Source: an uncultured Candidatus Melainabacteria bacterium (GTDB lineage: Bacteria; Cyanobacteriota; Vampirovibrionia; Gastranaerophilales; Gastranaerophilaceae). From it: 64,000 nucleotides of DNA. The stretch is from positions 27,497 to 91,496 of the forward strand of contig CAKVDZ010000005.1 of the NCBI GenBank assembly GCA_934728585.1, read 5' to 3'. Under the pieces are notes generated by a model that ran no database searches, was not told where the DNA came from, and saw nothing but the letters and a program-made list of their open reading frames with translations. A program made the position numbers and the translations under genes. Positions 52,301 to 60,186 of this stretch are shown here, in pieces (the stretch's first letter is position 1; each line of letters begins with the position of its first letter).

Positions 52301-53450
52301 TGATATTCCGTTTTTTGATGCCATGATTAAAGATATTTCACTTAAATTTTATCAAAGTGAAATTGTCGGTAATATAACTGGGGACGTGCTTTCAAATAAT
52401 TTTAAAATAGACTTGAATGCACAAAATAAACTTACAAAACCATACATAATTAATGATGTTAAAGTTAACGCTGGTAATTTGAACTTAAACCATGTAATTG
52501 ATACCTTAAATGTGTATGAAATCAATTCTCTTGCTGGTGATGTTTCGGTAAAACAATTAAATTCAGTTGATTTAAAACAAATAATTATTAAAAATATTGA
52601 TATTGTAGCAAAAAATGTAATTGCATATAATATCAATGCTAATGACCTAAAAGCAAAGTTAAACTTTAAAAATAATATATTCAATGTTGAAAATTTCAAA
52701 TTTAACCTTGCTCAAGGTGAGATGGACGGTTCTGTAAAATATGATTTACAATCAAACAAATCTGAATTTGATTTGAATGTCAAAGGCGCAGATGCTGATA
52801 GATTGATGACGTCGCTATTCGATGTTAAAGGTCAATTCTTTGGTGATATAGGTGGAAAACTTAATTTGAGCTGTACAGGTCGTTCTCAAGCTGATTGTTT
52901 AAAAACTTTGAACGGATATGGTGCATTTTTAGTTAAAGACGGAAGAATGCCTAAATTAGGTTCGTTAGAATATCTATTAAAAGCTGGGAACTTGATTAAA
53001 AGTGGAGTTACGGGACTTTCTATTAACGGTTTAATCGATTTAGTTACACCACTTAAAACTGGTAATTTTAGTTCTATTAAAGGCGCTGTGGAAATTCATG
53101 ATGGGGTTGCCGATAAAATTCAGATTTTATCAACGGGTAAGGATTTAAATATCTTTGTTACAGGTGAATATAATTTGACAACTTATAATGCTGATATGTA
53201 CGTATTTGGTCGATTATCAAAGAAAATTTCAACTATTTTAGGACCTATTGGTAATGTGTCATTAAATACTTTATTTAATACTATTCCTGGAATTAACTTG
53301 AATGACCCAACAAATGCAAAAATATTAAATGATTTTAATAAAATTCCTGGTCTTGAACTTTCAAATCGAGCGTTCAGAGTGTTTGCTGCGGAAATTCATG
53401 GCGATGTAAGTGGCGAAGATTACGTTGAAAGCTTTCGTTGGATTGAATAG
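49320..53450 (+). CDS. AsmA/TamB-like envelope protein
   Basis: 1376 residues. An N-terminal membrane anchor (ITILVCVLLYAVYYFVLPLL) is followed by a very long, repetitive beta-rich body with Asn/Asp/Lys-rich strands, and a C-terminal AsmA-like part (KTGNFSSIKGAVEIHDGVAD, NLTTYNADMYVFGRLS, IPGLELSNRAFRVF). This is the plan of the AsmA-like (TamB/YhdP/YicH) bridge proteins thought to carry phospholipids between inner and outer membranes. It therefore supports a two-membrane cell. It is a single-gene unit by its spacing. Confidence 0.8.
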   Translation: MGIRLKALITILVCVLLYAVYYFVLPLLINLEYLNPKITEFIQKEYDYKISIEKPVLKMGLTPAVWFKADKVELLNDDNTPAFYTEKPVIKISLLPLIIGRVNIKYFSSDDIFVDLYCDKDLHVKLGQYLLLQKSDNIMSINGARIFIDKFSVNLQDLSKNNKVKIVGNYFNLSKFKENKRIDLDLDADIVTNNAKSKIYVDLDSKLPLLPHLDDYPPELVVSITNLNFGNLSNFISYFSNGFVKSIDGVVNFELHSDKLLLDQKQYKLNIVLDKFKLNAKYLDKPYSYDNKMQLSSLMLLEKNSLSIPNFSFKAPKINMKLSGEIDKISSKKPKLDLNFKMLNVRSEDLLEILPYSKKLEHSIRIYPSVAKDCGFYSDVNVDLDIKNNMDFPDIYGYINIDNAYAIEPIPKAPKGAHIGINYEKDTMHIDVNVPTDINQKVTVKGSIKTFKERNVVLDIQSTDKIDLFIAKKVLVPVHETLDFDLGPVPDMYFSGFGNIDLKVHGNKKDPHLIGEFHTINASAGFNDIKNLELKNANSVLYFKDNYAEFALKSGTINNKPANIDGTCDFTGKLDFKVNAKNQDLGDLLAIIKKSPMLKDLQKFVILADDAKGSTDFYLNLTGQIRQLKEISLGKNLHAKGDLKLNSNTVKISKLGKFTPKFSGQIHYDDFNVDFDIKSQLNSAKIGAQGKITNNHADIKFSTDKIKFSELFSTYGSKYITVLPFSRNSNSYFEVNGTYNGSIDKFDVKKLKLKGASYFNNFAFLYNKKGMPIELVSGFAFINNNTLTLNKLNTLVGTMPVIFDGQVKNLFNNPYLTAYISAKPNQKFIDYAYNRHSLYPIKAKGEISYSAVLSGNLNKLSNKSNLVIDKDASLYYMGATIGNSDMPINIYLNSQHEPNKINVKAFFYDKIIDSQSGKNNYARQLSASGFIYPKKNNVSFSNFMVKTTVPTDMRIFNIVFKKPLIKNGHFMSDVVLNGTLTNPKVRGEFSTSGVDIPFFDAMIKDISLKFYQSEIVGNITGDVLSNNFKIDLNAQNKLTKPYIINDVKVNAGNLNLNHVIDTLNVYEINSLAGDVSVKQLNSVDLKQIIIKNIDIVAKNVIAYNINANDLKAKLNFKNNIFNVENFKFNLAQGEMDGSVKYDLQSNKSEFDLNVKGADADRLMTSLFDVKGQFFGDIGGKLNLSCTGRSQADCLKTLNGYGAFLVKDGRMPKLGSLEYLLKAGNLIKSGVTGLSINGLIDLVTPLKTGNFSSIKGAVEIHDGVADKIQILSTGKDLNIFVTGEYNLTTYNADMYVFGRLSKKISTILGPIGNVSLNTLFNTIPGINLNDPTNAKILNDFNKIPGLELSNRAFRVFAAEIHGDVSGEDYVESFRWIE

Positions 53451-53455
53451 TTTTT

Positions 53456-54067
53456 TTAATAGTTTGAACGTGTCATAATCTTTTTTGCTTTGCGGTTAAA
53501 CATTGTATTTTTAAACCAAACACCACTAAATTTATCGTTTTTAAAGATATATTGAGTATCTTTGTCTTTGAAATAAACAGAGCCTGCAAGAGAGCCATCA
53601 ACTCTGTATTGATGTGTGAAATATGGGTAATTTGGATAGTTTTTTGAAAATGCATCAATGTATCTCAAATTGCCCATAGCGTCATAATAATATTTAGTGT
53701 AAATGTCATTTTTATACTGCAAACCATAAATTAGTAAGAGTTTTTCATTTTTACTGAAAAATCCAGACATTATCTCTTTATTATTTTCATTTATCCCTGA
53801 TTTTAAATCCATATAGTGCTTACGAAAATTTTTATCTTTTAAATAAGCGCTATATTTGTTTTTGAAGTCTTTTTTAGGATATTTTTTTGTATAATTTTCT
53901 TTGTTAATAATATTTTTTATCTCCGAAATAGACTCATCTCGTTCAAATTGAGATTTTTCAGCCCAATCAAAATAAACGTTCCCTTCAAGAATTTTATTTT
54001 CTTCCGCAAACGCTGGAATAGCACTAAAAATGTAAAATATAAAAAATACTGTAAATAACTTTTTCAT
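53456..54067 (-). CDS. Secreted protein with MORN-like repeats, unknown
   Basis: 203 residues. A signal peptide (MKKLFTVFFIFYIFSAIPAFA) is followed by a charged helical region and a C-terminal half with short aromatic strands (YYYDAMGNLRYIDAFSK, YRVDGSLAGSVYFKDKD, YIFKNDKFSGVWF) that resemble degenerate MORN-type units. The function is unknown. It has no ribosome site; TATAAT lies seven bases before the ATG. It is divergent from mnmG with only 40 bases between. Confidence 0.65.
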   Translation of the reverse strand: MKKLFTVFFIFYIFSAIPAFAEENKILEGNVYFDWAEKSQFERDESISEIKNIINKENYTKKYPKKDFKNKYSAYLKDKNFRKHYMDLKSGINENNKEIMSGFFSKNEKLLLIYGLQYKNDIYTKYYYDAMGNLRYIDAFSKNYPNYPYFTHQYRVDGSLAGSVYFKDKDTQYIFKNDKFSGVWFKNTMFNRKAKKIMTRSNY

Positions 54068-54080
54068 GCTCGATATTATA
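54068..54080 (-). promoter_or_regulatory. Predicted leaderless promoter (-10 TATAAT), divergent pair
   Basis: Minus strand TATAAT (54080-54075), seven bases, ATG at 54067. It forms a back-to-back pair with the mnmG promoter. Confidence 0.5.
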
Positions 54081-54095
54081 GCATAAATTTTGTAT

Positions 54096-54107
54096 TATAA
54101 TAAAATT
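54096..54107 (+). promoter_or_regulatory. Predicted leaderless promoter (-10 TATAAT) of mnmG
   Basis: TATAAT at 54096-54101, six bases, ATG at 54108, no ribosome site. Confidence 0.55.
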
Positions 54108-55985
54108 ATGGATTATTTAAGTAATAAATTTGATTGTATAGTTGTAGGTGCTGGACACGCTGGTTGTGAAGCTGCGTTAGCAACATCAAGATTAGGTTTA
54201 AAGACATTATTATGCTCGCTAAATATGGATAATATTGCATTAATGCCTTGCAATCCTGCGATTGGTGGGCCAGCTAAATCTACACTTGTTCGCGAAATAG
54301 ACGCACTTGGTGGGCAAATGGGTATTTCTGCAGATGCAACGTATTTGCAGATGAAGACCTTGAATATGTCTAAAGGCCCAGCAGTAAGAGCATTACGCGC
54401 GCAATCAGATAAAAAAGAATATACTCAATATATGAGAAATGTTATCCAAAATCAGGATAATATTTATTTGAAACAATGCTGTATTTCTCAACTTTTAACA
54501 CAAGATAACAAAATTGTTGGCGCTATTGATGAATATGGCATTCAATACAGCGCACCTGTTGTTATTTTAACAACAGGAACATCTTTAGAAGCTAAGATAT
54601 GGGTAGGTTTAAACTCTTATCCAGCGGGTCGTTTAGGCGAAATGCCAGCTAGAGGACTTTCAAAATCATTAATTGACTTAGGTTTTACTATAAAAAGACT
54701 TAAAACAGGCACTCCACAGCGTGTTGACAGTAGAACCATTGATTATTCAAAAATGATTTTACAAGAGGGTGATGAAGAATTAAGTTTTTATTCTTTCAGA
54801 CCAGATAGACCAATTAGAAAGCAATATCCGTGCTATTTGACAAAAACAAATGAAAAAACTCACGATATTATTAAAGCAAATCTTGATAAATCACCAATGT
54901 ACAGCGGTTTAATTCATGCAATTGGTCCTAGATACTGTCCATCTATTGAGGATAAGATAGTAAGATTTGCCTCAAATCCATCTCACCACATTTTTGTTGA
55001 GCCAGAGGGTTTAAGTACTTATGAAGTTTATATTCAAGGTTTTTCAAGTAGTTTGCCAGCAGATGTCCAAGTTCAAATGCTTAGAACTCTTCCTGGATTA
55101 GAAAATGCACATGTCATTAAACCAGCTTATGCAGTTGAGTATGACTATGTTCCAGCTGTACAAAATTCTCATTCTCTAATGACAAAACGTGTACAAGGTT
55201 TATTTATGGCTGGTCAAATAAACGGTACAAGTGGTTATGAAGAAGCTGCAGCACAAGGCTTAATTGCAGGTATTAATGCCTTTAATTACTTGAATAAATC
55301 TGAAATGCTTGAACTTTCAAGAAGTTCTTCGTATATTGGCACTTTAATTGATGATTTGGTGACAAAAGATATTGAAGAACCTTATAGAATGCTTACTTCT
55401 CGTTCTGAATACAGATTACTTCTTCGTCAAGATAACGCAGACGCAAGACTTAGCGAAATTGGTCACCAAGTGGGTCTACTTGATGAAACCCAATATAATG
55501 TTTTCTTAGAAAAACAAAAACAAATAGAACTTGAAGTACAACGTTTAAAAGACACTAAATTGTCTGCTAATGATCATAATAACTCAATTTTAGCAAAATA
55601 TGATGAACATATAGACAAGGGTATTCGTTTGTCTGAACTTTTAAAACGTCCAAATATTTCGTATAAAGTAATTCAAGAACTTGATGTTGTTGCTAAAAAC
55701 CTTGATTTACCTAAATCTACATACGAACAAGTAGAAATTCTTTTCAAATATGACGGTTACTTAAAACGACAAGAGGCGCAAGTTGATAACGCTTCAAAAT
55801 TAGAAAAAATCAAAATTCCAAAAGATATTGATTATTCTAAAATTTTGCATATATCAACTGAAACTAGGGAACGACTTGAAAAAATTCGTCCGACAACACT
55901 TGCGCAAGCTTCTCGTATTGGTGGTGTAAAACCAGCAGATTTAAGCGTTTTAATGGTTATGCTAGAAAAACATATGATTCATTAA
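54108..55985 (+). CDS. mnmG: tRNA uridine 5-carboxymethylaminomethyl modification enzyme MnmG
   Basis: 625 residues from the ATG at 54108; the TTG six codons earlier overlaps the promoter. The FAD motif is CIVVGAGHAGCEAALATSRL, followed by NPAIGGPAKSTLVREIDALG, RPDRPIRKQYPCYLT and the C-terminal GGVKPADLSVLM. With MnmE it installs the cmnm5 group on U34 of tRNAs. The MnmD-like gene 6 kb upstream acts later in the same pathway. Its stop overlaps the convergent dnaJ stop by four bases. Confidence 0.97.
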   Translation: MDYLSNKFDCIVVGAGHAGCEAALATSRLGLKTLLCSLNMDNIALMPCNPAIGGPAKSTLVREIDALGGQMGISADATYLQMKTLNMSKGPAVRALRAQSDKKEYTQYMRNVIQNQDNIYLKQCCISQLLTQDNKIVGAIDEYGIQYSAPVVILTTGTSLEAKIWVGLNSYPAGRLGEMPARGLSKSLIDLGFTIKRLKTGTPQRVDSRTIDYSKMILQEGDEELSFYSFRPDRPIRKQYPCYLTKTNEKTHDIIKANLDKSPMYSGLIHAIGPRYCPSIEDKIVRFASNPSHHIFVEPEGLSTYEVYIQGFSSSLPADVQVQMLRTLPGLENAHVIKPAYAVEYDYVPAVQNSHSLMTKRVQGLFMAGQINGTSGYEEAAAQGLIAGINAFNYLNKSEMLELSRSSSYIGTLIDDLVTKDIEEPYRMLTSRSEYRLLLRQDNADARLSEIGHQVGLLDETQYNVFLEKQKQIELEVQRLKDTKLSANDHNNSILAKYDEHIDKGIRLSELLKRPNISYKVIQELDVVAKNLDLPKSTYEQVEILFKYDGYLKRQEAQVDNASKLEKIKIPKDIDYSKILHISTETRERLEKIRPTTLAQASRIGGVKPADLSVLMVMLEKHMIH

Positions 55986-57025
55986 TCAAGTTCGCGCAAT
56001 TTTTTATATAATTCTATTTGCTTATCTGATAAGTTTTTCGGTATAGCTATTTTAATTTTTGCGTTTAAATCACCAAAACCACCATCTTTTTTAGGCAAAC
56101 CTAAATTTTTCAATCTCAAAGCTTGACCAGAAGAAGTGCCCGCTGGAATTTTGATATTAATTTTGCCATGAGGAGTTTCAATATCTTTTTGAGTACCTAA
56201 AACGGCTTCAGCTGGTGAAATTTCAATATCTCTAGTTAAATTTGAACCATCAACAGCGTAAGTAGAATCTTTAATATTAATAATTAAGTACAAATCACCT
56301 TTTTGACCTGTAATATCAGCTTTTCCCTCACCTTTAAGTCTGATTTTTTGACCAGCGCGAACGCCTTTTGGTAATCTGACATTAACAGTTTTGTTAGTTG
56401 ACGCAATACCTGTGCCTTGACAATGAGGACAATAACCACCATTAGGAGGGCAAGCATTGCAACGTTCCATTTCTTTAAATGTTACTTTTATCGGTTTATC
56501 TGAAAATAAGTCCTTAACAGTAATATTTATAGATTTTGTTAAATTAAGATTTTCTGGTTCTGGTGCTGTTCTACGCGTTTGAGTTTGGCCTTGATTAAAG
56601 TTCATGCCCATTCCTTCAAATCCTGTAAAGTTGCTCTTTCTAGAAGTTCTTTGACCTCCAGACATCATATCGCCAAATAAAGAACTGAAGAAATCAGAAA
56701 ATCCACCCATGCCATCAAAAGATGAAAAACCTTGTGTTCCACCTGCATTATTGAAGTTAAAGCTAAAGTTTTCATATCCTGGAGGAGGTGTAAAATCAGC
56801 ACCACCTTGCCAGTTTGCACCTAAGCTATCGTATCTTTGACGTTTTTCCTTGTCGCCAAGAACTTCGTACGCTTCATTTATTTCTTTGAATTTCTTTTCT
56901 GCTTCTTTTGTTTTGTTTACATCAGGGTGAAATTTACGTGCAAGCTTTCTGTATGCTGATTTTATTTCAGCTTCTGTTGCATCTCTTTTTACGCCTAACG
57001 TTTCATAATAATCTTTGTATTCCAT
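55982..57025 (-). CDS. dnaJ: DnaJ-type co-chaperone with a reduced zinc finger
   Basis: 347 residues from the ATG at 57025 (GGGAG upstream). The J domain (residues 1-70) has YYETLGVKRDATEAEIKSAY and the HPD motif (KFHPDVN). A Gly/Phe/Asn-rich region follows to about 170. The zinc region holds only CNAC and CPHCQGTG, four Cys instead of eight, so one zinc site at most. The substrate-binding domain contains VNVRLPKGVRAGQKIRLKG and IPAGTSSGQALRLKNLGLP. It is intermediate between full DnaJ and the CbpA type. It delivers clients to DnaK. Confidence 0.88.
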   Translation of the reverse strand: MEYKDYYETLGVKRDATEAEIKSAYRKLARKFHPDVNKTKEAEKKFKEINEAYEVLGDKEKRQRYDSLGANWQGGADFTPPPGYENFSFNFNNAGGTQGFSSFDGMGGFSDFFSSLFGDMMSGGQRTSRKSNFTGFEGMGMNFNQGQTQTRRTAPEPENLNLTKSINITVKDLFSDKPIKVTFKEMERCNACPPNGGYCPHCQGTGIASTNKTVNVRLPKGVRAGQKIRLKGEGKADITGQKGDLYLIINIKDSTYAVDGSNLTRDIEISPAEAVLGTQKDIETPHGKINIKIPAGTSSGQALRLKNLGLPKKDGGFGDLNAKIKIAIPKNLSDKQIELYKKLRELD

Positions 57026-57078
57026 ATGGACATCTCCCAATTATATTTTAATATAATTTTTGCTAATTTGGCTATTTG

Positions 57079-58737
57079 TTAATTTTTTTTTAATGCTTTT
57101 GAACGCAGATTTCTATGGTATGTTATTGCAAACCTGTGTGCTTCGTCCCTTATGCGCTGAATTAAAAATAAAGCACTTGAACCTCTCGGGATAATTATTG
57201 ACTCAGAACGATTAGGCAAAAATACTTCTTCTTCTCGCTTTGCTAAGCTGACAATGTCTATGCCTTTTACTCCAAGTTCATCAACAATTTGCATTACACT
57301 TGATAACTGTCCTTTGCCACCGTCAATTATTATCAAATCAGGTTTTTCCCAACCGTCTTCACCAAGCCGTTTAAACCGTCTAGAAAGCACTTCTTTCATT
57401 GATTGAAAGTCATCGGGCTTACCCTCTGTAGATTTAACCTTATAGCGTTTGTATAAAGACTTTTTAGGTTGACCGTTAACAAAGCAAATACCAGATGCAA
57501 CAGTATTTGTACCTTGAATATGCGAAATATCATAACATTCAATCTTATGCGGAAAGTTCTTTAACTCTAGTTTTTCGGCTAAATACGAACCAATTTCATT
57601 AAAATCATTTGCAAGTTCTACTAGAGCATTTATTTTTTCTTTTTCCAATAAATCACGTGCATTTTTATTTGCAAGCTCCTGTAATTCCTTTCCAGCCTTA
57701 GTTTTACCGTAACTTATTTTAATTTTTTTGCCAGATAAGATTTCTAACCAATTTTCAAAAATAGGTTTATCTCCTATTTGTTCTAAATCAGAAGCTATAA
57801 TTCTATCAGGATAGTCTAGTTTTAAATTTGAATAATAGTCTTTTATAAATATTGGTAAAAATTCACTAATATCACTGTCCTCGACCTTATATGAAAAAGT
57901 TTTTTTATCAATAAGTCGTCCCTCTCTTATCATTAAAATGACAACAACAAAAATTCCGTTGTCTTGCAAAATTGAAATGACGTCCTCGCTCAAGGTTGTA
58001 CTCTTTTGAACAATTTTTTGGCGTTCTAGAGTTTTTTTAAGATCTAGGTAGCTATCTCTAAGTCTTGCAGCTTTTTCAAACTCTAAATTATTAGAATATG
58101 TTTGAATTTGCGACATCAACTGTTTTAAAAGTTCACCTTGCTTGCCCTTTAAAAAAAGTTCAGCTTGGTCAATTATTTTTTTATATTCTTCAGAAGTTAC
58201 TTTATTTTGACAAGGTGCTAAACATCTTCCTATATCATAATAAAGACAAGGTCTAGACTTAAATTTTGGTTGTTTACATTGTTTTAGTGGAAAAATCTTT
58301 TTGATAAAATCTAGGGTTGCATACATAGCTTTTGCATCAGTGTATGGTCCGAAAAAATGCCCTTTGTCTGGGTTTAAATTCTTTTTCCTTACAACTAAAA
58401 TTCTTGGAAATTCTTCGTCGGTAACCAAAAAATAAGGAAATTTTTTATCATCTTTTAATAAAATATTATATTTTGGTTTGTGCTTTTTTATTAATTGATC
58501 TTCTAAAATAAAAGCCTCAATTTCGCTATCTGTAATTATATATTCTAATTTTTCAATATGCGAAACTAACCTAACTGTTTTAGGGGTTTTAGGTGAATTA
58601 TTAAAATAACTTTTTACTCTTTTTTTTAAATTTTTAGCTTTTCCTACATAAATAATTGTACCTGTGTTATCGTAATATAGATAACACCCAGGTAAATCAG
58701 GCAATAGCTTTAATGTTTTAGCTAATTCAGAATTCAT
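57079..58737 (-). CDS. uvrC: Excinuclease ABC subunit C lacking the C-terminal HhH domain
   Basis: 552 residues from the ATG at 58737. The GIY-YIG nuclease is at 12-95 (PGCYLYYDNTGTIIYVGKAK), the Cys cluster near 150-175 (CKQPKFKSRPC, YYDIGRCLAPC), the UVR domain near 200-235 (LEFEKAARLRDSYLDL). The RNase H-like nuclease has CYDISHIQG, DLIIIDGGKGQL and DEAHRFAITYHR. The protein stops right after this; the tandem helix-hairpin-helix domain of UvrC is absent, and the 53 bases up to dnaJ cannot encode it. It makes the dual incision in nucleotide excision repair. Confidence 0.93.
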   Translation of the reverse strand: MNSELAKTLKLLPDLPGCYLYYDNTGTIIYVGKAKNLKKRVKSYFNNSPKTPKTVRLVSHIEKLEYIITDSEIEAFILEDQLIKKHKPKYNILLKDDKKFPYFLVTDEEFPRILVVRKKNLNPDKGHFFGPYTDAKAMYATLDFIKKIFPLKQCKQPKFKSRPCLYYDIGRCLAPCQNKVTSEEYKKIIDQAELFLKGKQGELLKQLMSQIQTYSNNLEFEKAARLRDSYLDLKKTLERQKIVQKSTTLSEDVISILQDNGIFVVVILMIREGRLIDKKTFSYKVEDSDISEFLPIFIKDYYSNLKLDYPDRIIASDLEQIGDKPIFENWLEILSGKKIKISYGKTKAGKELQELANKNARDLLEKEKINALVELANDFNEIGSYLAEKLELKNFPHKIECYDISHIQGTNTVASGICFVNGQPKKSLYKRYKVKSTEGKPDDFQSMKEVLSRRFKRLGEDGWEKPDLIIIDGGKGQLSSVMQIVDELGVKGIDIVSLAKREEEVFLPNRSESIIIPRGSSALFLIQRIRDEAHRFAITYHRNLRSKALKKN

Positions 58738-58749
58738 AACTTTATTATA
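58738..58749 (-). promoter_or_regulatory. Predicted leaderless promoter (-10 TATAAT) of uvrC
   Basis: Minus strand TATAAT (58749-58744), six bases, ATG at 58737. The -35 region falls within the speD terminator hairpin. Confidence 0.55.
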
Positions 58750-58755
58750 ACAAAT

Positions 58756-58789
58756 AAACGTGCGGTTCGCCATAGCAAACCGCACGTTT
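58756..58789 (-). terminator. Terminator hairpin after speD
   Basis: 15-bp stem (58756-58770 with 58775-58789, one mismatch), loop CATA, GC-rich core GTGCGG/CCGCAC, then TTTATTTG on the minus strand. Confidence 0.8.
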
Positions 58790-58804
58790 ATAAAAAATAT
58801 AACC

Positions 58805-59281
58805 TTAAACTAAAGCTGATGCTTTAGTTTGTTCTCCCACTTGAAATGGAATCTCCTTAACTTTCATTTTTGATTTGTCTAAAATACCTCTTTCTAATTC
58901 CGTATAAGAAGCTGTTTTAGAATTAAAAGCTTTTCTTAAAAATTCATAAGAAATTTTTGGATCACATTTATCGCCACAAGTGAATAAATCAACAGCTGCA
59001 TATTCAAGTTCTGGCCATGTGTGAATTGCTAAATGACTTTCTGAAATAATCACAACTCCGCTTACCCCACACGGGTTAAACATATGAAAGCACTTTTGAA
59101 CAACTGTTGCACCACATTCAAGCGCTGCGTCAACCATCAATTTTTCAATTTTTTCTAAACTATTAAGCACATTAGAATCACATTCAAAAAATTCAGCTAA
59201 AACGTGTCTTCCTAGGTGGATTTGTTTTAAACCATTTTTGTCTGTAGTTGAAAAAGATGAAGTTCTTGACAATTTATGCAC
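58805..59281 (-). CDS. speD: S-adenosylmethionine decarboxylase proenzyme
   Basis: 158 residues from a GTG. It makes decarboxylated SAM for spermidine synthesis. The self-cleavage site is visible in IISESHLAIHTWPE (cut between Glu and Ser, giving the pyruvoyl group), with the catalytic His and the Cys in VDLFTCGD. GRHVLAEFFECD is the family's N-terminal core; about 25 residues precede it. It is the short bacterial class (SpeH type). No spermidine synthase gene is adjacent. The start lacks a well-placed ribosome site. Confidence 0.95.
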   Translation of the reverse strand: MHKLSRTSSFSTTDKNGLKQIHLGRHVLAEFFECDSNVLNSLEKIEKLMVDAALECGATVVQKCFHMFNPCGVSGVVIISESHLAIHTWPELEYAAVDLFTCGDKCDPKISYEFLRKAFNSKTASYTELERGILDKSKMKVKEIPFQVGEQTKASALV

Positions 59282-59423
59282 TCCATATAAAACGTAATTA
59301 CAAGTTAAATTTTACAACAAAAGACACTATTTTTACATTTATTTTAAAAAAATTTTAGTTATATTATACTTTATATGAAATTACGCTTATAGTACGCATT
59401 TTAAGCAATAAAGACTTTTTATT

Positions 59424-59453
59424 ATGTTAATAAATGTTAATAAATGTTAATAG
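59424..59453 (+). promoter_or_regulatory. Triple 10-base direct repeat, predicted OmpR-type operator
   Basis: Three tandem copies of ATGTTAATAA (the last ends in G). If transcription starts at the ATG at 59491, they span about -67 to -38, the usual place for activator binding by PhoB/OmpR-type regulators. Read as 8-mers GTTAATAA with two-base gaps, the layout equals that of the cyanobacterial HLR1 box. Confidence 0.7.
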
Positions 59454-59478
59454 AATCATAAAATTAAAAATTTTATTG

Positions 59479-59490
59479 TATATTGATAAT
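59479..59490 (+). promoter_or_regulatory. Predicted leaderless promoter (-10 TATATT)
   Basis: TATATT at 59479-59484, six bases (GATAAT), then ATG at 59491; no ribosome site. Confidence 0.4.
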
Positions 59491-60186
59491 ATGAGTAAAA
59501 TATTAGTAATTGATGATGATAAAGCAATAAATGAACTTATAAAAATTAACTTAAAGCTTAGTGGATATAATGTTATTCAAGCTTTTGATGGCATTGAGGG
59601 TTTTGCACTTACAAAGCAAGAACTTCCAAATTTGGTTTTACTTGATGTAATGATGCCAAATGTAGATGGTTATACTGTTGCACAAAGAATTCGCCAGTGC
59701 GAAACCACAAAAAATATTCCGATAATAATGCTAACAGCCTTGTCAGAAATCCAAGATAAGGGCAAAGGCTTTGATATTGGGGTTGATGATTATATCGTAA
59801 AGCCATTTGATATTGAAGAACTTAAAATGCGTGTTAGGGCTGTTTTAAAGCGTTCTAATCAGTTACCTGAATCAATGGCAACGAAAGAACTTCTAGTATT
59901 AGGGAAAATTACACTACTTCCAGAATCATACTCTGTAAAAATTGGTGATAATACTGCAAAATTGACACCTATTGAGTTTGATATATTTAATATACTTTTC
60001 CAAAATCATGGCAATATGGTATCTTCTGCAAAATTATTAAAAGATGTTTGGGGATATTCTCCAGATGATGATGTAGAAACAATCAGAGTTCACATAAGAC
60101 ATCTTAGAGCGAAAATTGACAAAATTTCCAATGGCAAAAAATACATTGAAACAATTTACGGTGGAGGCTACAAACTAACAGTTTAG
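59491..60186 (+). CDS. OmpR/PhoB-family response regulator (RpaB/RpaA-like)
   Basis: 231 residues from the ATG at 59491; the frame extends 19 codons upstream into the operator but the receiver domain begins here (MSKILVIDDDKAINELI). The receiver has the acidic cluster IDDD, phospho-acceptor LVLLDVMMPNVDGY, Thr in IIMLTAL and Lys in YIVKPFD. The winged-helix output domain (about 130-231) has LTPIEFDIFNILF and RVHIRHLRAKID. No sensor kinase is adjacent. The triple repeat in its promoter predicts autoregulation. A link to cyanobacterial RpaB rests on the operator form and is inference. Confidence 0.9.
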   Translation: MSKILVIDDDKAINELIKINLKLSGYNVIQAFDGIEGFALTKQELPNLVLLDVMMPNVDGYTVAQRIRQCETTKNIPIIMLTALSEIQDKGKGFDIGVDDYIVKPFDIEELKMRVRAVLKRSNQLPESMATKELLVLGKITLLPESYSVKIGDNTAKLTPIEFDIFNILFQNHGNMVSSAKLLKDVWGYSPDDDVETIRVHIRHLRAKIDKISNGKKYIETIYGGGYKLTV

